Source: Dyella flagellata
Lineage (GTDB): Bacteria; Pseudomonadota; Gammaproteobacteria; Xanthomonadales; Rhodanobacteraceae
NCBI RefSeq assembly: GCF_030160275.1
Contig: NZ_BSOA01000003.1
Coordinates: forward strand, 327,937 to 391,936
Length of the DNA: 64,000 nt
Reading direction: 5' to 3'
Position 1 is the stretch's first letter; the number at the start of each line of letters is the position of its first letter. Of this stretch, positions 10,134-20,143 are shown in pieces. The notes under the pieces were generated by a model. That model did no database searches and was not told the origin of the DNA. It saw nothing but the letters and a program-made list of their open reading frames with translations. A program made the translations under genes and the position numbers.

Positions 10134-10742
10134 ATGGCTGCATGGCGACAGGTTGCACCGCGGTTCCTCATAGGGTTAACGGCTGTGGCAGGGTCTTTCG
10201 GCATCGCTTTGCCGGTGGCTGCGGAGCAAGGCGCCGCCAACCCCACCGCAGTACTGGCCGGGCCGCAGCATGACGGCTCGCATGATTTCGACTTCCTGAT
10301 CGGTGACTGGAAAGCCCATGTCCGCCGCCTGCCGGATCGGCTGGTGGGTTCCAACGCCTGGGTGGAATACGACGGAATCTCCAACCACCACAAGCTGCTG
10401 GACACCAACGCCAACTTCGAGCAGTTCGAGGTCACCAGCACCGATAAAAAGCAGCACCTCAGGGCGCAGACCCTGCGCATGTACAAGCCGCAAACGCAGC
10501 AATGGATCATTTACGGCCTGGACCTGGACAACGGCGACCTGGATCCCGCCGCGCCCGTGGTCGGTGAATTTCATGGCAATCGCGGCGAGTTCTACAACCG
10601 CATCACCTGGCAGGGCCGCGTGGTGCTGGTGCGCTGGATGTGGCTCAACATTTCGCCGCACGCGGCGCGGATGGAGCAATCGTTTTCGCCCGATGGCGGC
10701 AGAAACTGGGAAGTGAACTGGATCTGCGAGCTGTCGCGCTAG
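10134..10742 (+). CDS. Secreted uncharacterised protein (lipocalin-like, DUF1579-type)
   Basis: This 202-residue protein begins with a signal peptide (hydrophobic FLIGLTAVAGSFGIAL, then a probable cleavage after VAA). The mature part starts with the signature HDFDFLIGDWKAH and continues as a beta-rich domain with YKPQTQQWIIYGLD and ends SPDGGRNWEVNWICE. Proteins with this pattern are calycin-like and mostly of unknown function; the DUF assignment is from memory of the motif, not from a search. An AGGAG at about 12 bases before the ATG at 10134 supports this start. It is divergent from the RoxA-like gene and appears monocistronic. Confidence 0.7.
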   Translation: MAAWRQVAPRFLIGLTAVAGSFGIALPVAAEQGAANPTAVLAGPQHDGSHDFDFLIGDWKAHVRRLPDRLVGSNAWVEYDGISNHHKLLDTNANFEQFEVTSTDKKQHLRAQTLRMYKPQTQQWIIYGLDLDNGDLDPAAPVVGEFHGNRGEFYNRITWQGRVVLVRWMWLNISPHAARMEQSFSPDGGRNWEVNWICELSR

Positions 10743-10927
10743 CCGTCGTCCAGGTACTGCATTGCTTGCAGCGTCATTACTAAGGGCCACTGCATGGCGC
10801 GGGCTGCTTTGAGCAAACCGGGTGCTTAGCGAGCGATAAAAGACGACAGGTTTTTCAGTGTTGGACTACGCTGGCGTACAAGGGACTCATCCTATCCTCG
10901 TCATCTTGACCGCTGGAAGGAGACTCC

Positions 10928-12100
10928 GTGCGCACGATCCTGACGCTTCTTCTCTCGTTGGCGCTTGCCGGTTTCGTCCACGCCGCCGATCGGATTCGTT
11001 TCTGGGACAAACCGCAGCACGGCGGCAACAGTTTCAATCGGCTGCCGCCCGATCAGGCTTACTTCGACGCGCTGCGGGGCTATGGCGCGACCTGGGTGAG
11101 ACTTGTCTATGACAAATGGAAACCATCCGGTCGCGATTTCCTGATGGGGAGTGCGGACCATTATCAGGGTTTGGAGCAAAAGGACCTGGCAACGCTCAAG
11201 GCTGCGCTCGACAGAGCAGACAAAGCCGGGCTCAAAGTGGTGATCGCCCCACTGTCGCTACCTTATGCGCGGTGGTCACAAAACAATGGCGGCCGGTTTG
11301 ACGACCGTCTGTGGCAGAGCAAGCAAGCCTGGGACGATGCGGCTCGCTTCTGGCGGGATCTGGCCAAAGCACTGAAAGATCATCCGGCCATCGCCGCCTA
11401 CGACATCGTCAACGAGCCGGCTCCCGAGAAGAAAGGTGGGCTCGTTGAACATGCCGATCAAGCCGCTATGGCGAAATGGTACGGTGAACAACAGGGAGGC
11501 TCGCGCGATCTGAGGGCGTTTTACCAGAAGGTGATTGCCGCCATACGAGAGGTCGATCCTGACACGCCGATCATGGTGGAATCGGGTTGGTATGCCGCCG
11601 CCGATGCATTCGGGTACTGGCCGGCGCCGCTTGCCGACGGGCGTATCCTCTACAGTTTCCATATGTACGAGCCCTATTCGGCCACTAGCGCCCCCAACCT
11701 GAAGCGCAAGAAGCCTTATAGCTATCCCGGCGTAGTGCCTTTTGCGGACCACCAGGAGCGGTGGGATGCCAAACGCGTCGCGCAATACTTGAGCTTACCG
11801 ACCCAATGGGCTCAGGTGCATGGCATACCGCCGAACAGAATGGTTGCCGGTGAATTCGGTTGTGTGAGGATGCTGAACAGTTGCACCGCTTATCTCAATG
11901 ATGTGCTGACCGTTCTTGATCGCCAGGGACTGCACTGGGCCTTCTACAGTTTTCGCGAGGACAGCTGGGACGGGATGGATTACGAATTGGGGAAAGGCAA
12001 GGTGCCCTGGGCCTATTGGAAGGCGATGGAAAGGGGGTTGCCCGATCCCCTCAAACGGACAGCGACGCCCGAATTCGAGCTTATTGGCAAGCGCCTGTGA
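10928..12100 (+). CDS. Secreted glycoside hydrolase family 5 (cellulase-like)
   Basis: This 390-residue protein has an N-terminal signal peptide (TILTLLLSLALAGFVHA) and a TIM-barrel of GH5 type. The acid/base residue is Glu163 in IVNEPAP and the nucleophile is probably Glu309 in VAGEFG; SFHMYEPY provides the conserved His/Tyr before it. GH5 enzymes cleave beta-linked glucans or mannans, and the substrate cannot be told from sequence. The start is GTG at 10928 behind GGAAGGAG. It stands alone, with no carbohydrate-binding module or linker and no sugar transporter nearby. The 185 bases upstream show no recognisable feature beyond the ribosome site. Confidence 0.85.
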   Translation: MRTILTLLLSLALAGFVHAADRIRFWDKPQHGGNSFNRLPPDQAYFDALRGYGATWVRLVYDKWKPSGRDFLMGSADHYQGLEQKDLATLKAALDRADKAGLKVVIAPLSLPYARWSQNNGGRFDDRLWQSKQAWDDAARFWRDLAKALKDHPAIAAYDIVNEPAPEKKGGLVEHADQAAMAKWYGEQQGGSRDLRAFYQKVIAAIREVDPDTPIMVESGWYAAADAFGYWPAPLADGRILYSFHMYEPYSATSAPNLKRKKPYSYPGVVPFADHQERWDAKRVAQYLSLPTQWAQVHGIPPNRMVAGEFGCVRMLNSCTAYLNDVLTVLDRQGLHWAFYSFREDSWDGMDYELGKGKVPWAYWKAMERGLPDPLKRTATPEFELIGKRL

Positions 12101-12140
12101 ACGGCACATGCCGTGTCGCGCATGAGCCTGATCAGGGTGT

Positions 12141-12890
12141 TCAGCGCAGCAGGCGATAGAAGTTGTAGATACCCAGCGCCAAAACGGTGAGCCCCGCCAT
12201 CAGCGTAGACGCGCGAGGCGGCAGGCGACGCACCAGCCAGGCGCCAAATGGCGCGGCGATCACTCCGCCCAGGATCAAGCCCAGCACCACATGTAATTTG
12301 CTTTGACCGATGCTGAGCAGAAAAGTGATGCTGGCGGCGAGGCTGACGACACACTTGGCCAGGTGCACGCTGCCGATCACCATGCGCGGTTCCTGTCCGC
12401 GCGCAACCATGGTGGTGACAGTGAGGGCACTCCACCCGCCACCCCCCGCCGCATCGAGCACGCCGGCTACGAATCCCAGCACACTGGTGCCACGCGGAAC
12501 ATCCTCCCGCCGATCCTTGCGCCGGGTGGTGCGCAAGACCAGAAACAGGCCCATCGCTAGCAGGTAGGGGGTGAGGAAATAGCGAATCCAGATCGGTGGC
12601 ATGTGCGACAGCGCGGTGGCGCCAAGCACGGCGCCAATCACCCCAGGGATGACCAGTACCAGGAACAAGCGCCGTTGCACGTTGCCGGCCCACCAGTGGC
12701 TGAGTCCGGATGCGCCGCAGGTAAAGGTTTCCGCGTAGTGCACGCTGGCGCTGGCCAGGGCGGGCGGCATGCCGATGCCCAGCAGCATGCCAGCTGAAGT
12801 CACGCCGTACGCCATGCCCAATGCGCCGTCTACCAGCTGAGCCAGTGCGCCGATACCGGCGAAGATCAGGAATTGGGAAAGAGGCGCCAT
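12141..12890 (-). CDS. TSUP-family (TauE/SafE) membrane transporter
   Basis: This 249-residue protein has about seven to eight hydrophobic segments. Conserved small-residue motifs typical of the TauE/SafE family are present, including GALAQLVDGALGMAYG near the N terminus, HYAETFTCGASGLSHW, and GVLDAAGGGGWS at the middle of the protein. The family exports or imports sulfite, sulfoacetate or other organosulfur anions; the substrate is unknown here. It ends 41 bases from the GH5 stop (convergent) and begins 66 bases downstream of the purB stop. Confidence 0.88.
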   Translation of the reverse strand: MAPLSQFLIFAGIGALAQLVDGALGMAYGVTSAGMLLGIGMPPALASASVHYAETFTCGASGLSHWWAGNVQRRLFLVLVIPGVIGAVLGATALSHMPPIWIRYFLTPYLLAMGLFLVLRTTRRKDRREDVPRGTSVLGFVAGVLDAAGGGGWSALTVTTMVARGQEPRMVIGSVHLAKCVVSLAASITFLLSIGQSKLHVVLGLILGGVIAAPFGAWLVRRLPPRASTLMAGLTVLALGIYNFYRLLR

Positions 12891-12956
12891 GATGCTCGTG
12901 CAAGCCGGGCAGATTGCATCATGACAAAAGCGACCCCGATTTGTCCGGCCTGGCGA

Positions 12957-14369
<1,413 letters not shown>

Positions 14370-14425
14370 CTAACGTTGGCGGGCTTATAGTCGGCCCGGT
14401 CTTTCCATCCCGCATGAGGCGAACC

Positions 14426-15820
14426 ATGGCCGACTTCCGTACCGAGCGCGATAGCATGGGCGAGCTGAAGGTGCCCGCCAAGGCGCTGTATGGCGCGCAG
14501 ACCCAGCGCGCGATCGACAACTTCCCGATTTCCGGCCTGCACCTGCCCCGGGCCTTCATCCGCGCGCTTGGCCTGATCAAGGCCGCCGCGGCCGAGGCCA
14601 ATCTCGCGCTGGGACATCTGAAGAAAGCGCAGGCGGCCGCCATTCGCAAGGCGGCGTTGGCCGTGGCCGAAGGGCAGCACGATGACCAGTTCCCGATCGA
14701 TGTGTTCCAGACCGGCTCGGGCACCAGCACCAACATGAATGCCAATGAGGTGATCGCGCATCTTGCCGCCAAGGCCGGCAACAAGGTGCATCCGAACGAT
14801 CATGTGAATTACGGGCAAAGCTCCAACGACGTGATCCCTACCGCCATTCACGTCAGCGCTATGCTCACCACGCACGAACAATTGCTGCCGGCGCTGAAGC
14901 ATCTCAAGCGCATCATCGACCGCCGTGCCAGCGAGCTGCGCAATGTGCCCAAGACCGGACGCACGCACCTGATGGACGCCATGCCGGTGACCTTCGGGCA
15001 GGAATTGTCGGGCTGGTCGGCACAGATCGATTCGGCGATCGAACGCATCAACGACAGCTTGAAACGCACGCGGCAATTGCCACTCGGCGGCACGGCCGTG
15101 GGTACGGGTATCAATGCCGACCCGAAATTCGGGCCTGCAGTAGCTCGCGAACTGAAGAAGCTCACCGACGTGCGGTTCGACTCGGCGGCCAACTACTTCG
15201 AAGGCATGGCCGCGCAGGATGCCGCGGTGGAGCTTTCCGGCCAGCTCAAGACGCTGGCGGTGGCCCTGATGAAGATTGCCAACGACCTGCGCTGGATGAA
15301 CTCCGGGCCGTTGGCCGGCCTGGGCGAAATCGAGCTGCCTGCCTTGCAGCCGGGTTCTTCGATCATGCCGGGCAAGGTGAATCCGGTAATTCCGGAAGCC
15401 ACCGCCATGGTGGCGGCGCAAGTCATCGGCAACGATGCGGCGATCACCGTGGCCGGCCAATCCGGCAATTTCCAGCTCAACGTGATGTTGCCGTTGATCG
15501 CGTACAACCTGCTGCAGTCGATCCACATACTGGCGAACGTTTCGCGCCTGCTGGCTGACAAATCGCTTGCGGATTTCCGCGTGAATGCCGAACGCGTGAA
15601 CCAGGCGCTGGCCATGAATCCGATCCTGGTGACCGCCTTGAATCCGGTGATCGGCTACGAGAAGGGCGCCGCCATCGCCAAGCAGGCGTACAAGGAAAAG
15701 CGCCCCATCATGGATGTGGCGCTGGAAAAATCCGGGCTATCGAAAGAGGAGTTGAAGAAACTGCTCGACCCGCGCGTACTGACCAAAGGTGGTATTCATG
15801 GTGGAGGAGGCGGGGGGTGA
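14426..15820 (+). CDS. fumC: Class II fumarate hydratase
   Basis: This 464-residue iron-independent fumarase interconverts fumarate and malate in the TCA cycle. Family signatures are QTGSGTSTNMNANEV, GQSSNDVIPTA, GRTHLMDAMPVTFGQE, and GSSIMPGKVNPV with the catalytic loop serine. The start MADFRTERDSMG at 14426 follows GAGGCGAACC; an in-frame ATG four codons earlier is less well placed. The C terminus is unusual in ending with a run of glycines (IHGGGGGG), which may reflect erosion against the adjacent repeat element. Confidence 0.95.
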   Translation: MADFRTERDSMGELKVPAKALYGAQTQRAIDNFPISGLHLPRAFIRALGLIKAAAAEANLALGHLKKAQAAAIRKAALAVAEGQHDDQFPIDVFQTGSGTSTNMNANEVIAHLAAKAGNKVHPNDHVNYGQSSNDVIPTAIHVSAMLTTHEQLLPALKHLKRIIDRRASELRNVPKTGRTHLMDAMPVTFGQELSGWSAQIDSAIERINDSLKRTRQLPLGGTAVGTGINADPKFGPAVARELKKLTDVRFDSAANYFEGMAAQDAAVELSGQLKTLAVALMKIANDLRWMNSGPLAGLGEIELPALQPGSSIMPGKVNPVIPEATAMVAAQVIGNDAAITVAGQSGNFQLNVMLPLIAYNLLQSIHILANVSRLLADKSLADFRVNAERVNQALAMNPILVTALNPVIGYEKGAAIAKQAYKEKRPIMDVALEKSGLSKEELKKLLDPRVLTKGGIHGGGGGG

Positions 15821-15833
15821 TGCCTGTGCGTAA

Positions 15834-15893
15834 CTTGGGGTGACAATCCCAGCTGCTTTCATGTTCATGATGGCTGGGATGGGCATCACCAAG
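15834..15893. repeat. Diverged REP-like element, copy 3
   Basis: The inner arms AATCCCAGC and GCTGGGATG are recognisable. The outer parts instead pair as CTTGGGGTGA with TCACCAAG. It is the most diverged copy, lying between the convergent fumC and lipoprotein genes, where it may also act as a bidirectional terminator. Confidence 0.65.
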
Positions 15894-15906
15894 CCGTGTT
15901 ATCGGC

Positions 15907-16419
15907 TTAGTCCTTCTCGCAATCGGCATGGCTCTTGGTGACGATCTTGGCGAAAGGCTTGAAGGCCGGTAGTTGCGTAGCCAGCTGGTCCTGCACGTCC
16001 TTGACGTTCGCCTGGTCCAGGCACATTTTCTTGCCTAATGCCTGCAATTGCTCGCCGCCGGCATCCAGGTCCTTGTCCTTATCCGCCTTCGATTTACCAT
16101 CGATCGCGTCCTTGAGGGACTTCATACCCATGCCGGCACCGGCTTTGCCCATGGCCAGGCCGGTTTGATGCACATCCATGACTTGCTGGAAGTAGAGCAT
16201 CAGCAGGCCGTGTTGCGATGGTGAAACCGACACCGCCTTGCCATCGATCTGCAGCGTTCCGTTGGCGTCAATCTGCGCGTCGGGCGCACCTTCGGCGTGC
16301 AATGTAACGATATCGTCCTTCAGCGTGACGCCGCCGTTCGCCAAGGTGGTATCGGGCGAGTTGCAGGCGCTGATGGTTGCGCAGAGTGCAAGCAGGGCTA
16401 TCGTCCGTGCGTAGTTCAT
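15907..16419 (-). CDS. Lipoprotein, DUF2884/YggN-like, paralogue 1
   Basis: This 170-residue protein has a lipoprotein signal peptide with lipobox ISAC, so the mature N terminus is a lipidated cysteine. The middle contains QHGLLMLYFQQV and the C-terminal part CLDQANVKDVQDQLATQLP, both shared with the adjacent paralogue. This pattern resembles the DUF2884 (YggN) family of unknown function; the assignment is from motif memory. The start MNYARTIA at 16419 follows GAGGGGA. It is probably the last gene of the unit led by the 105-residue protein and GntR regulator, 83 bases after paralogue 2. Confidence 0.75.
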   Translation of the reverse strand: MNYARTIALLALCATISACNSPDTTLANGGVTLKDDIVTLHAEGAPDAQIDANGTLQIDGKAVSVSPSQHGLLMLYFQQVMDVHQTGLAMGKAGAGMGMKSLKDAIDGKSKADKDKDLDAGGEQLQALGKKMCLDQANVKDVQDQLATQLPAFKPFAKIVTKSHADCEKD

Positions 16420-16502
16420 GATTCGTCCCCTCACGAGTCCTGTAGTCAGAAAAACATGGCTGGCTATGCTGCCATCAAGCCGGCAGGGTCAGTCGCGCGA
16501 AT

Positions 16503-17012
16503 TCATGCCTTCGTGCATTCGTCGGCATGCTTTGCGGGGAAGATATTCCCGTACGGCTTGAAGGCAGGGAGTTGTGCGACGAGCTGGGCTTGAACGCCGG
16601 CAAGGTTGACCTCGTCCTGGCACATCTTTACCGACATCTGATGGGCCTGCGATTCCACCGCCTCCTTGAGCTTTTGCTTGGCATCCGGACCAGGCTTTTC
16701 GACGAAGGCATTCTTGGCCGCGGTGACCCCCGCCTTTAAGCCGTTGGCCTGGTCCCGGATGTCCGCAACGCCTTGGTAGTAGAGCACCAGCAGGCCGTGT
16801 TGCGCCGAAGAGATCGACTCGACTTTGCCGTCGACGATGAAGTCGCCCGAAGATCCGACCGTAGCATCGGGCACATCGTCGACGTGTAGGGTCAGCACGT
16901 TGCCATCCAATGAAATCCTGCCGTTTTCGCCCCGGTAGTTGAAGTCCGGCGCGTCGCATGCCGCGAGGGCAGTGCACAAAGCCAACAGCAGAATCGTCCC
17001 TTGGTGCTTCAT
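16503..17012 (-). CDS. Lipoprotein, DUF2884/YggN-like, paralogue 2
   Basis: This 169-residue predicted lipoprotein (lipobox LAAC) shares architecture and the motif QHGLLVLYYQGV with paralogue 1, plus the C-terminal pattern C-x-D/E-x-x-N...QLVAQLPAFKPY. The pair arose by tandem duplication and has since diverged. It begins 48 bases after the ABC permease stop on the same strand with no clear terminator between, so it is probably cotranscribed with the transporter. Likely location is the inner face of the outer membrane or the periplasmic side of the inner membrane; function is unknown. Confidence 0.75.
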   Translation of the reverse strand: MKHQGTILLLALCTALAACDAPDFNYRGENGRISLDGNVLTLHVDDVPDATVGSSGDFIVDGKVESISSAQHGLLVLYYQGVADIRDQANGLKAGVTAAKNAFVEKPGPDAKQKLKEAVESQAHQMSVKMCQDEVNLAGVQAQLVAQLPAFKPYGNIFPAKHADECTKA

Positions 17013-17060
17013 GATGCGTTCCCCTTCAAGCCGTGGATGACTGACGTACAGCGGCTGATC

Positions 17061-18032
17061 TCAGCTGTCGTCGCGCCAGCGGCGGAACCATACAGCACCC
17101 ACAAGCATGGCGATACCGGCTGCTACCCCTGCCCAGATCTCCACCGAAGTCAGCACCGCATAGGAGCTGGAGAGGTCGAAGAATCGGTTGAAATTTTCGG
17201 GATTGTCGCCCAGGTGCTCAAGGCTATGGGCGGGCAGCCAGTCGCCGGGGACCGCGCTGAACAATACACGTGCCGCAATTTCGTGCCAGTACCAAGTGCT
17301 CTCGAATCCGACCGAGCCGAACAGGTTGAACCAGCTGATGATCACACCCAATGCCACCGGAATCACCACGGCCCACAGGAAGGGCTTGGACTTGGCCCAG
17401 GATGAGCACAACATCAGCCAGCCCACCGTCGGCAACGCCCATAGCAGATAAAGCGGAATACAGCCGACCAGGAAGCCGACAACGTGTAGCGGATGCGCCA
17501 ACACCAGCAGCGACCAGACGCTCACGCCATGGAACGACAGGGCAATGGCGAATATCAGCAGCATGATGATGCCGGTGAGCATGCCGCAGACCACGACCGC
17601 TATGGGTGCAATCAGCACCGCGGCGATGACCTTGGACAGTACGGTCGCCGTGTCGGAAATCGGCAGTGATTTCCAGAACAGGAAACTGCGGTCACGCCGG
17701 TCGTCGTAGAGCGCACCCAGGCAGTAGAAGAACACCACGAAGGCGAACACTATGGCGATCAGGCAGCTGGGGAACAGCATGGCCAGATCCAGATAGGTGC
17801 TCACTTGCTGCAACTCGCGCGCATCGAGCGAATGGATCTTGGCGACCAGGTCCTGACTTTCCAGCGGACCAAAATGGAAGCCATGGCGAAAGCCGAATAC
17901 TTCCCCGCCGACTATGCCCATCAGGTTCAGTACCAGAAACACGATGCCGGTGATCACCGGCGTCCAGATGAAGCCGCCGCGGTGCTCCCAGAATTCGCGC
18001 TTCACCAGCCAGTAGAGTGTTTTCGCGTTCAT
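17061..18032 (-). CDS. ABC-2 type transporter permease
   Basis: This 323-residue membrane protein has about six to seven hydrophobic segments, beginning with a cytoplasmic MNAKTLYWLVKREFWEHRGGF and a first helix at about 22-42, a large periplasmic loop, and a C-terminal helix followed by RRWRDDS. Such permeases pair with an ATPase to export peptides, lipids or drugs, or to respond to envelope stress. The ATG overlaps the stop of the ATPase gene by four bases (ATGA), which fixes the start and shows coupling. Substrate cannot be told. Confidence 0.85.
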   Translation of the reverse strand: MNAKTLYWLVKREFWEHRGGFIWTPVITGIVFLVLNLMGIVGGEVFGFRHGFHFGPLESQDLVAKIHSLDARELQQVSTYLDLAMLFPSCLIAIVFAFVVFFYCLGALYDDRRDRSFLFWKSLPISDTATVLSKVIAAVLIAPIAVVVCGMLTGIIMLLIFAIALSFHGVSVWSLLVLAHPLHVVGFLVGCIPLYLLWALPTVGWLMLCSSWAKSKPFLWAVVIPVALGVIISWFNLFGSVGFESTWYWHEIAARVLFSAVPGDWLPAHSLEHLGDNPENFNRFFDLSSSYAVLTSVEIWAGVAAGIAMLVGAVWFRRWRDDS

Positions 18033-18886
18033 GCGTAGGTCCCCTTCATGGTGGCGACGAACAGGTCGCTGACCGAGGGCCGGCGGATTTCGCCCAGCGC
18101 CTTGAGCTGTGCCTGGTCGACGCCGTCGAACAGGAAAATGCTCTTGCCGAATACCTGGCGCTCGTCCAGCGGCTTGAGCTGGCGCGCCGTGGCAGCCATG
18201 TCCGCGCTTACCATCACTTCGGCGAAGCGCTCTCCCATGGCGTCCATATCGGTGTTGAGCACGATCCTGCCGTCGCGGATGAACATCAGGTCGGTAAGGA
18301 TGTGTTCGATTTCCTCGACCTGGTGCGTGGTGACGATGATCGTCTTGTTCTCGTCGAAATAGTCTTCCAGCAGGTTCTGGTAGAACTGCTTGCGATAGAG
18401 GATGTCCAGGCCCAGGGTGGGCTCGTCCAGCACCAGCAGCTTGGCGTCGATCGCCATGACCAGGGCCAGGTGCAATTGCACGATCATGCCCTTGGACATC
18501 TGCCGCACGCGCTGGCCGGGCGTGAGCTTGGTGCGCGCCAGAAAGCTTTCGCACTTGGCGCGGTTGAAGCGCGGATGGATGTTGGCGACGAAATCGATCG
18601 CCTCGCTTACGCGGATCCAGCGCGGCAATACGGCGACGTCGGCAATGAAGCAAACTTCCTCCATCAGCCGGTCGCGCTGGGTGCGCGGATCCAGGCCCAG
18701 CACGTTGAGCTGGCCCTGGAAATCGGTCAGGCCCAGGATCGCCTTGAGTGCGGTGGTCTTGCCGGCGCCATTGGGGCCGATCAGGCCCACGATGCGCCCG
18801 GCAGGAATCTGGAAGTTGACGTTGTCCAGCGCAAGCGCGTTCTTGTAGCGCTTGCTTAGGTCCTTGGCGGTGACGACCGCGTTCAT
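18029..18886 (-). CDS. ABC transporter ATP-binding protein
   Basis: This 285-residue ATPase has Walker A GPNGAGKTT, an ABC signature of the MSKGM type rather than LSGGQ, Walker B LLVLDEPTLGLD and the switch histidine in VTTHQVEE. The C-terminal extension of about 70 residues resembles that of YtrB-like ATPases. The start MNAVVTAKDLSKRY at 18886 overlaps the gntR stop by four bases; an earlier in-frame start is inside gntR. It is the nucleotide-binding partner of the permease directly downstream. Confidence 0.92.
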   Translation of the reverse strand: MNAVVTAKDLSKRYKNALALDNVNFQIPAGRIVGLIGPNGAGKTTALKAILGLTDFQGQLNVLGLDPRTQRDRLMEEVCFIADVAVLPRWIRVSEAIDFVANIHPRFNRAKCESFLARTKLTPGQRVRQMSKGMIVQLHLALVMAIDAKLLVLDEPTLGLDILYRKQFYQNLLEDYFDENKTIIVTTHQVEEIEHILTDLMFIRDGRIVLNTDMDAMGERFAEVMVSADMAATARQLKPLDERQVFGKSIFLFDGVDQAQLKALGEIRRPSVSDLFVATMKGTYA

Positions 18887-19257
18887 GGTTGGTTCTCCGT
18901 GTCCTTCGGCGCTTCGCGCAGCAGGGTTTTCAGATCCAGCCCCAGGCGTTGCAAGCGTGCGTACAACGCCGGCCATTCTTCGCGCAAAAAGCGCTCACGT
19001 TCGGATTTGAGCAGCGCCTCGCGCGCTCCATCGGTGACGAACATGCCTAGCCCCCTCCTTTTTTCCACTAGTTGATCGTCGACCAGTTCCTGGTACGCCT
19101 TGGAAACAGTGAGCGGATTGATTTGGAAATCCGCTGCCACCTGGCGTACTGACGGCAGCGGGTCGCCCTCGTTCAAGGCGCCGTCCAGGATCATCGCCAC
19201 TACGCGTTCGCGTAGTTGGCGATAGATCGGGACGCTGTCGTTCCAGGTGATGGCCAT
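18883..19257 (-). CDS. GntR-family transcriptional regulator, YtrA subfamily
   Basis: This 124-residue protein has an N-terminal winged helix (PIYRQLRERVVAMILDGAL, then LPSVRQVAADFQINPLTVSKAYQEL) and only a short helical C-terminal region, which marks the YtrA subfamily. These regulators are usually encoded with the ABC transporters they repress, as here: the gene overlaps the ATPase gene by four bases. The start MAITWNDSVPIY at 19257 gives the normal N terminus. A palindrome over the operon promoter at 19611-19632 is a likely operator for autoregulation. Confidence 0.9.
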   Translation of the reverse strand: MAITWNDSVPIYRQLRERVVAMILDGALNEGDPLPSVRQVAADFQINPLTVSKAYQELVDDQLVEKRRGLGMFVTDGAREALLKSERERFLREEWPALYARLQRLGLDLKTLLREAPKDTENQP

Positions 19258-19261
19258 GGAT

Positions 19262-19579
19262 TTATTCCTTGCTGATGCCGGCGAACTTGGTGGAGCCAAA
19301 CGAATAGTAGGGCATGGCCAGTTGCGCACCGAGCAGGCTGGCCGCGCTTTCGCTCTTGCTGGCGATCGGCGAGTTGGCGATCGTCAGGCTGGCTTCGCTC
19401 AGCATCGATGCGGCACGCCTGTCCGCGGCGGTGGGGTGTACCTCGATGCCGGGCAGGGTGAAAACCTTCGCGCCGTCGATCGAGGCGGGGACCTTGGGGG
19501 CATTGGGGCTTAGGGCGATCAGGCCGACCGTGGTGAACAGAACCGCGGCTGTGATGGCGATGGGGTTCGGCGCTTTCAT
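19262..19579 (-). CDS. Small exported or membrane-anchored protein of unknown function
   Basis: This 105-residue protein has an N-terminal hydrophobic stretch (AITAAVLFTTVGLIAL) that is a signal peptide or anchor. The rest is mostly polar and alanine/serine-rich, with VFTLPGIEVHPTAADRRAA and PYYSFGSTKFAGISKE as the most distinctive parts. I do not recognise a family. It stops four bases before the GntR start and is the first gene after the operon promoter, so it belongs to the GntR/ABC/lipoprotein unit. Confidence 0.65.
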   Translation of the reverse strand: MKAPNPIAITAAVLFTTVGLIALSPNAPKVPASIDGAKVFTLPGIEVHPTAADRRAASMLSEASLTIANSPIASKSESAASLLGAQLAMPYYSFGSTKFAGISKE

Positions 19580-19610
19580 GTCTGCTCTCCTTTAGTGCTG
19601 TCGTGGACCG

Positions 19611-19650
19611 GTGTTGTAGTGAACTATAACACTATCTCTGAAACTGTCAA
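19611..19650 (-). promoter_or_regulatory. Strong sigma-70 promoter overlapping a palindromic operator
   Basis: On the minus strand, consensus TTGACA (19645-19650) and TATAGT (19623-19628) are 16 bases apart. A palindrome GTGTTGTAGT-GA-ACTATAACAC (19611-19632, one mismatch) covers the -10 and the start region. It stands upstream of the six-gene unit encoding a YtrA-type GntR repressor, making it the obvious candidate operator. Confidence 0.8.
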
Positions 19651-19840
19651 CAGCGGGGTGGCTGTGACTGATGGCCTAGGGGCCGTATGGGGGTGCCACC
19701 GCGGCTCTTGGGACCGGATCAAGCATGCGTGAGGGCCTGCGGAGCGGGCAGCGGAGGGTGTCAGGGATCGGTTCTGACAGGCATCACCCTGGCTGGCCCG
19801 GTCGGCTAAAATCGCCAATTCCTTACGAGGAGCACGACCT

Positions 19841-20143
19841 ATGTGGTACGCCATCACCGGCACCGACCATCCTGAATCGCTGGAACGCCGCTTGTCCGCG
19901 CGTCCGGCGCATCTGGCGCGCCTGCAGCAGTTGCAGGCGGAGGGGAGGCTGCTGTTGGCAGGGCCGTTTCCCGCCATCGATGCCCAAAACCCCGGTCCGG
20001 CCGGTTTCACCGGCAGCCTGATCGTGGCCGAGTTCTCTTCGCTGGCCGAGGCGGAGCAATGGGCCAAAGCCGACCCCTATGTCGAAGCCGACGTGTACGC
20101 CAATGTGAGCGTCAAGCCGTTCCTCAAGGCGCTGCCCGCATGA
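19841..20143 (+). CDS. yciI: YciI-family protein
   Basis: This 100-residue protein has a ferredoxin-like fold. The YciI signature is visible as the N-terminal strand MWYAITGTD, then [23 protein letters not shown], and the closing [18 protein letters not shown]; the conserved His and Asp of the family are at HLARL and ADPY. The family function is uncertain. Its stop overlaps the start of the BolA gene (ATGA), so the pair is coupled; yciI-bolA adjacency before other genes is common in this bacterial group. Confidence 0.9.
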   Translation: MWYAITGTDHPESLERRLSARPAHLARLQQLQAEGRLLLAGPFPAIDAQNPGPAGFTGSLIVAEFSSLAEAEQWAKADPYVEADVYANVSVKPFLKALPA

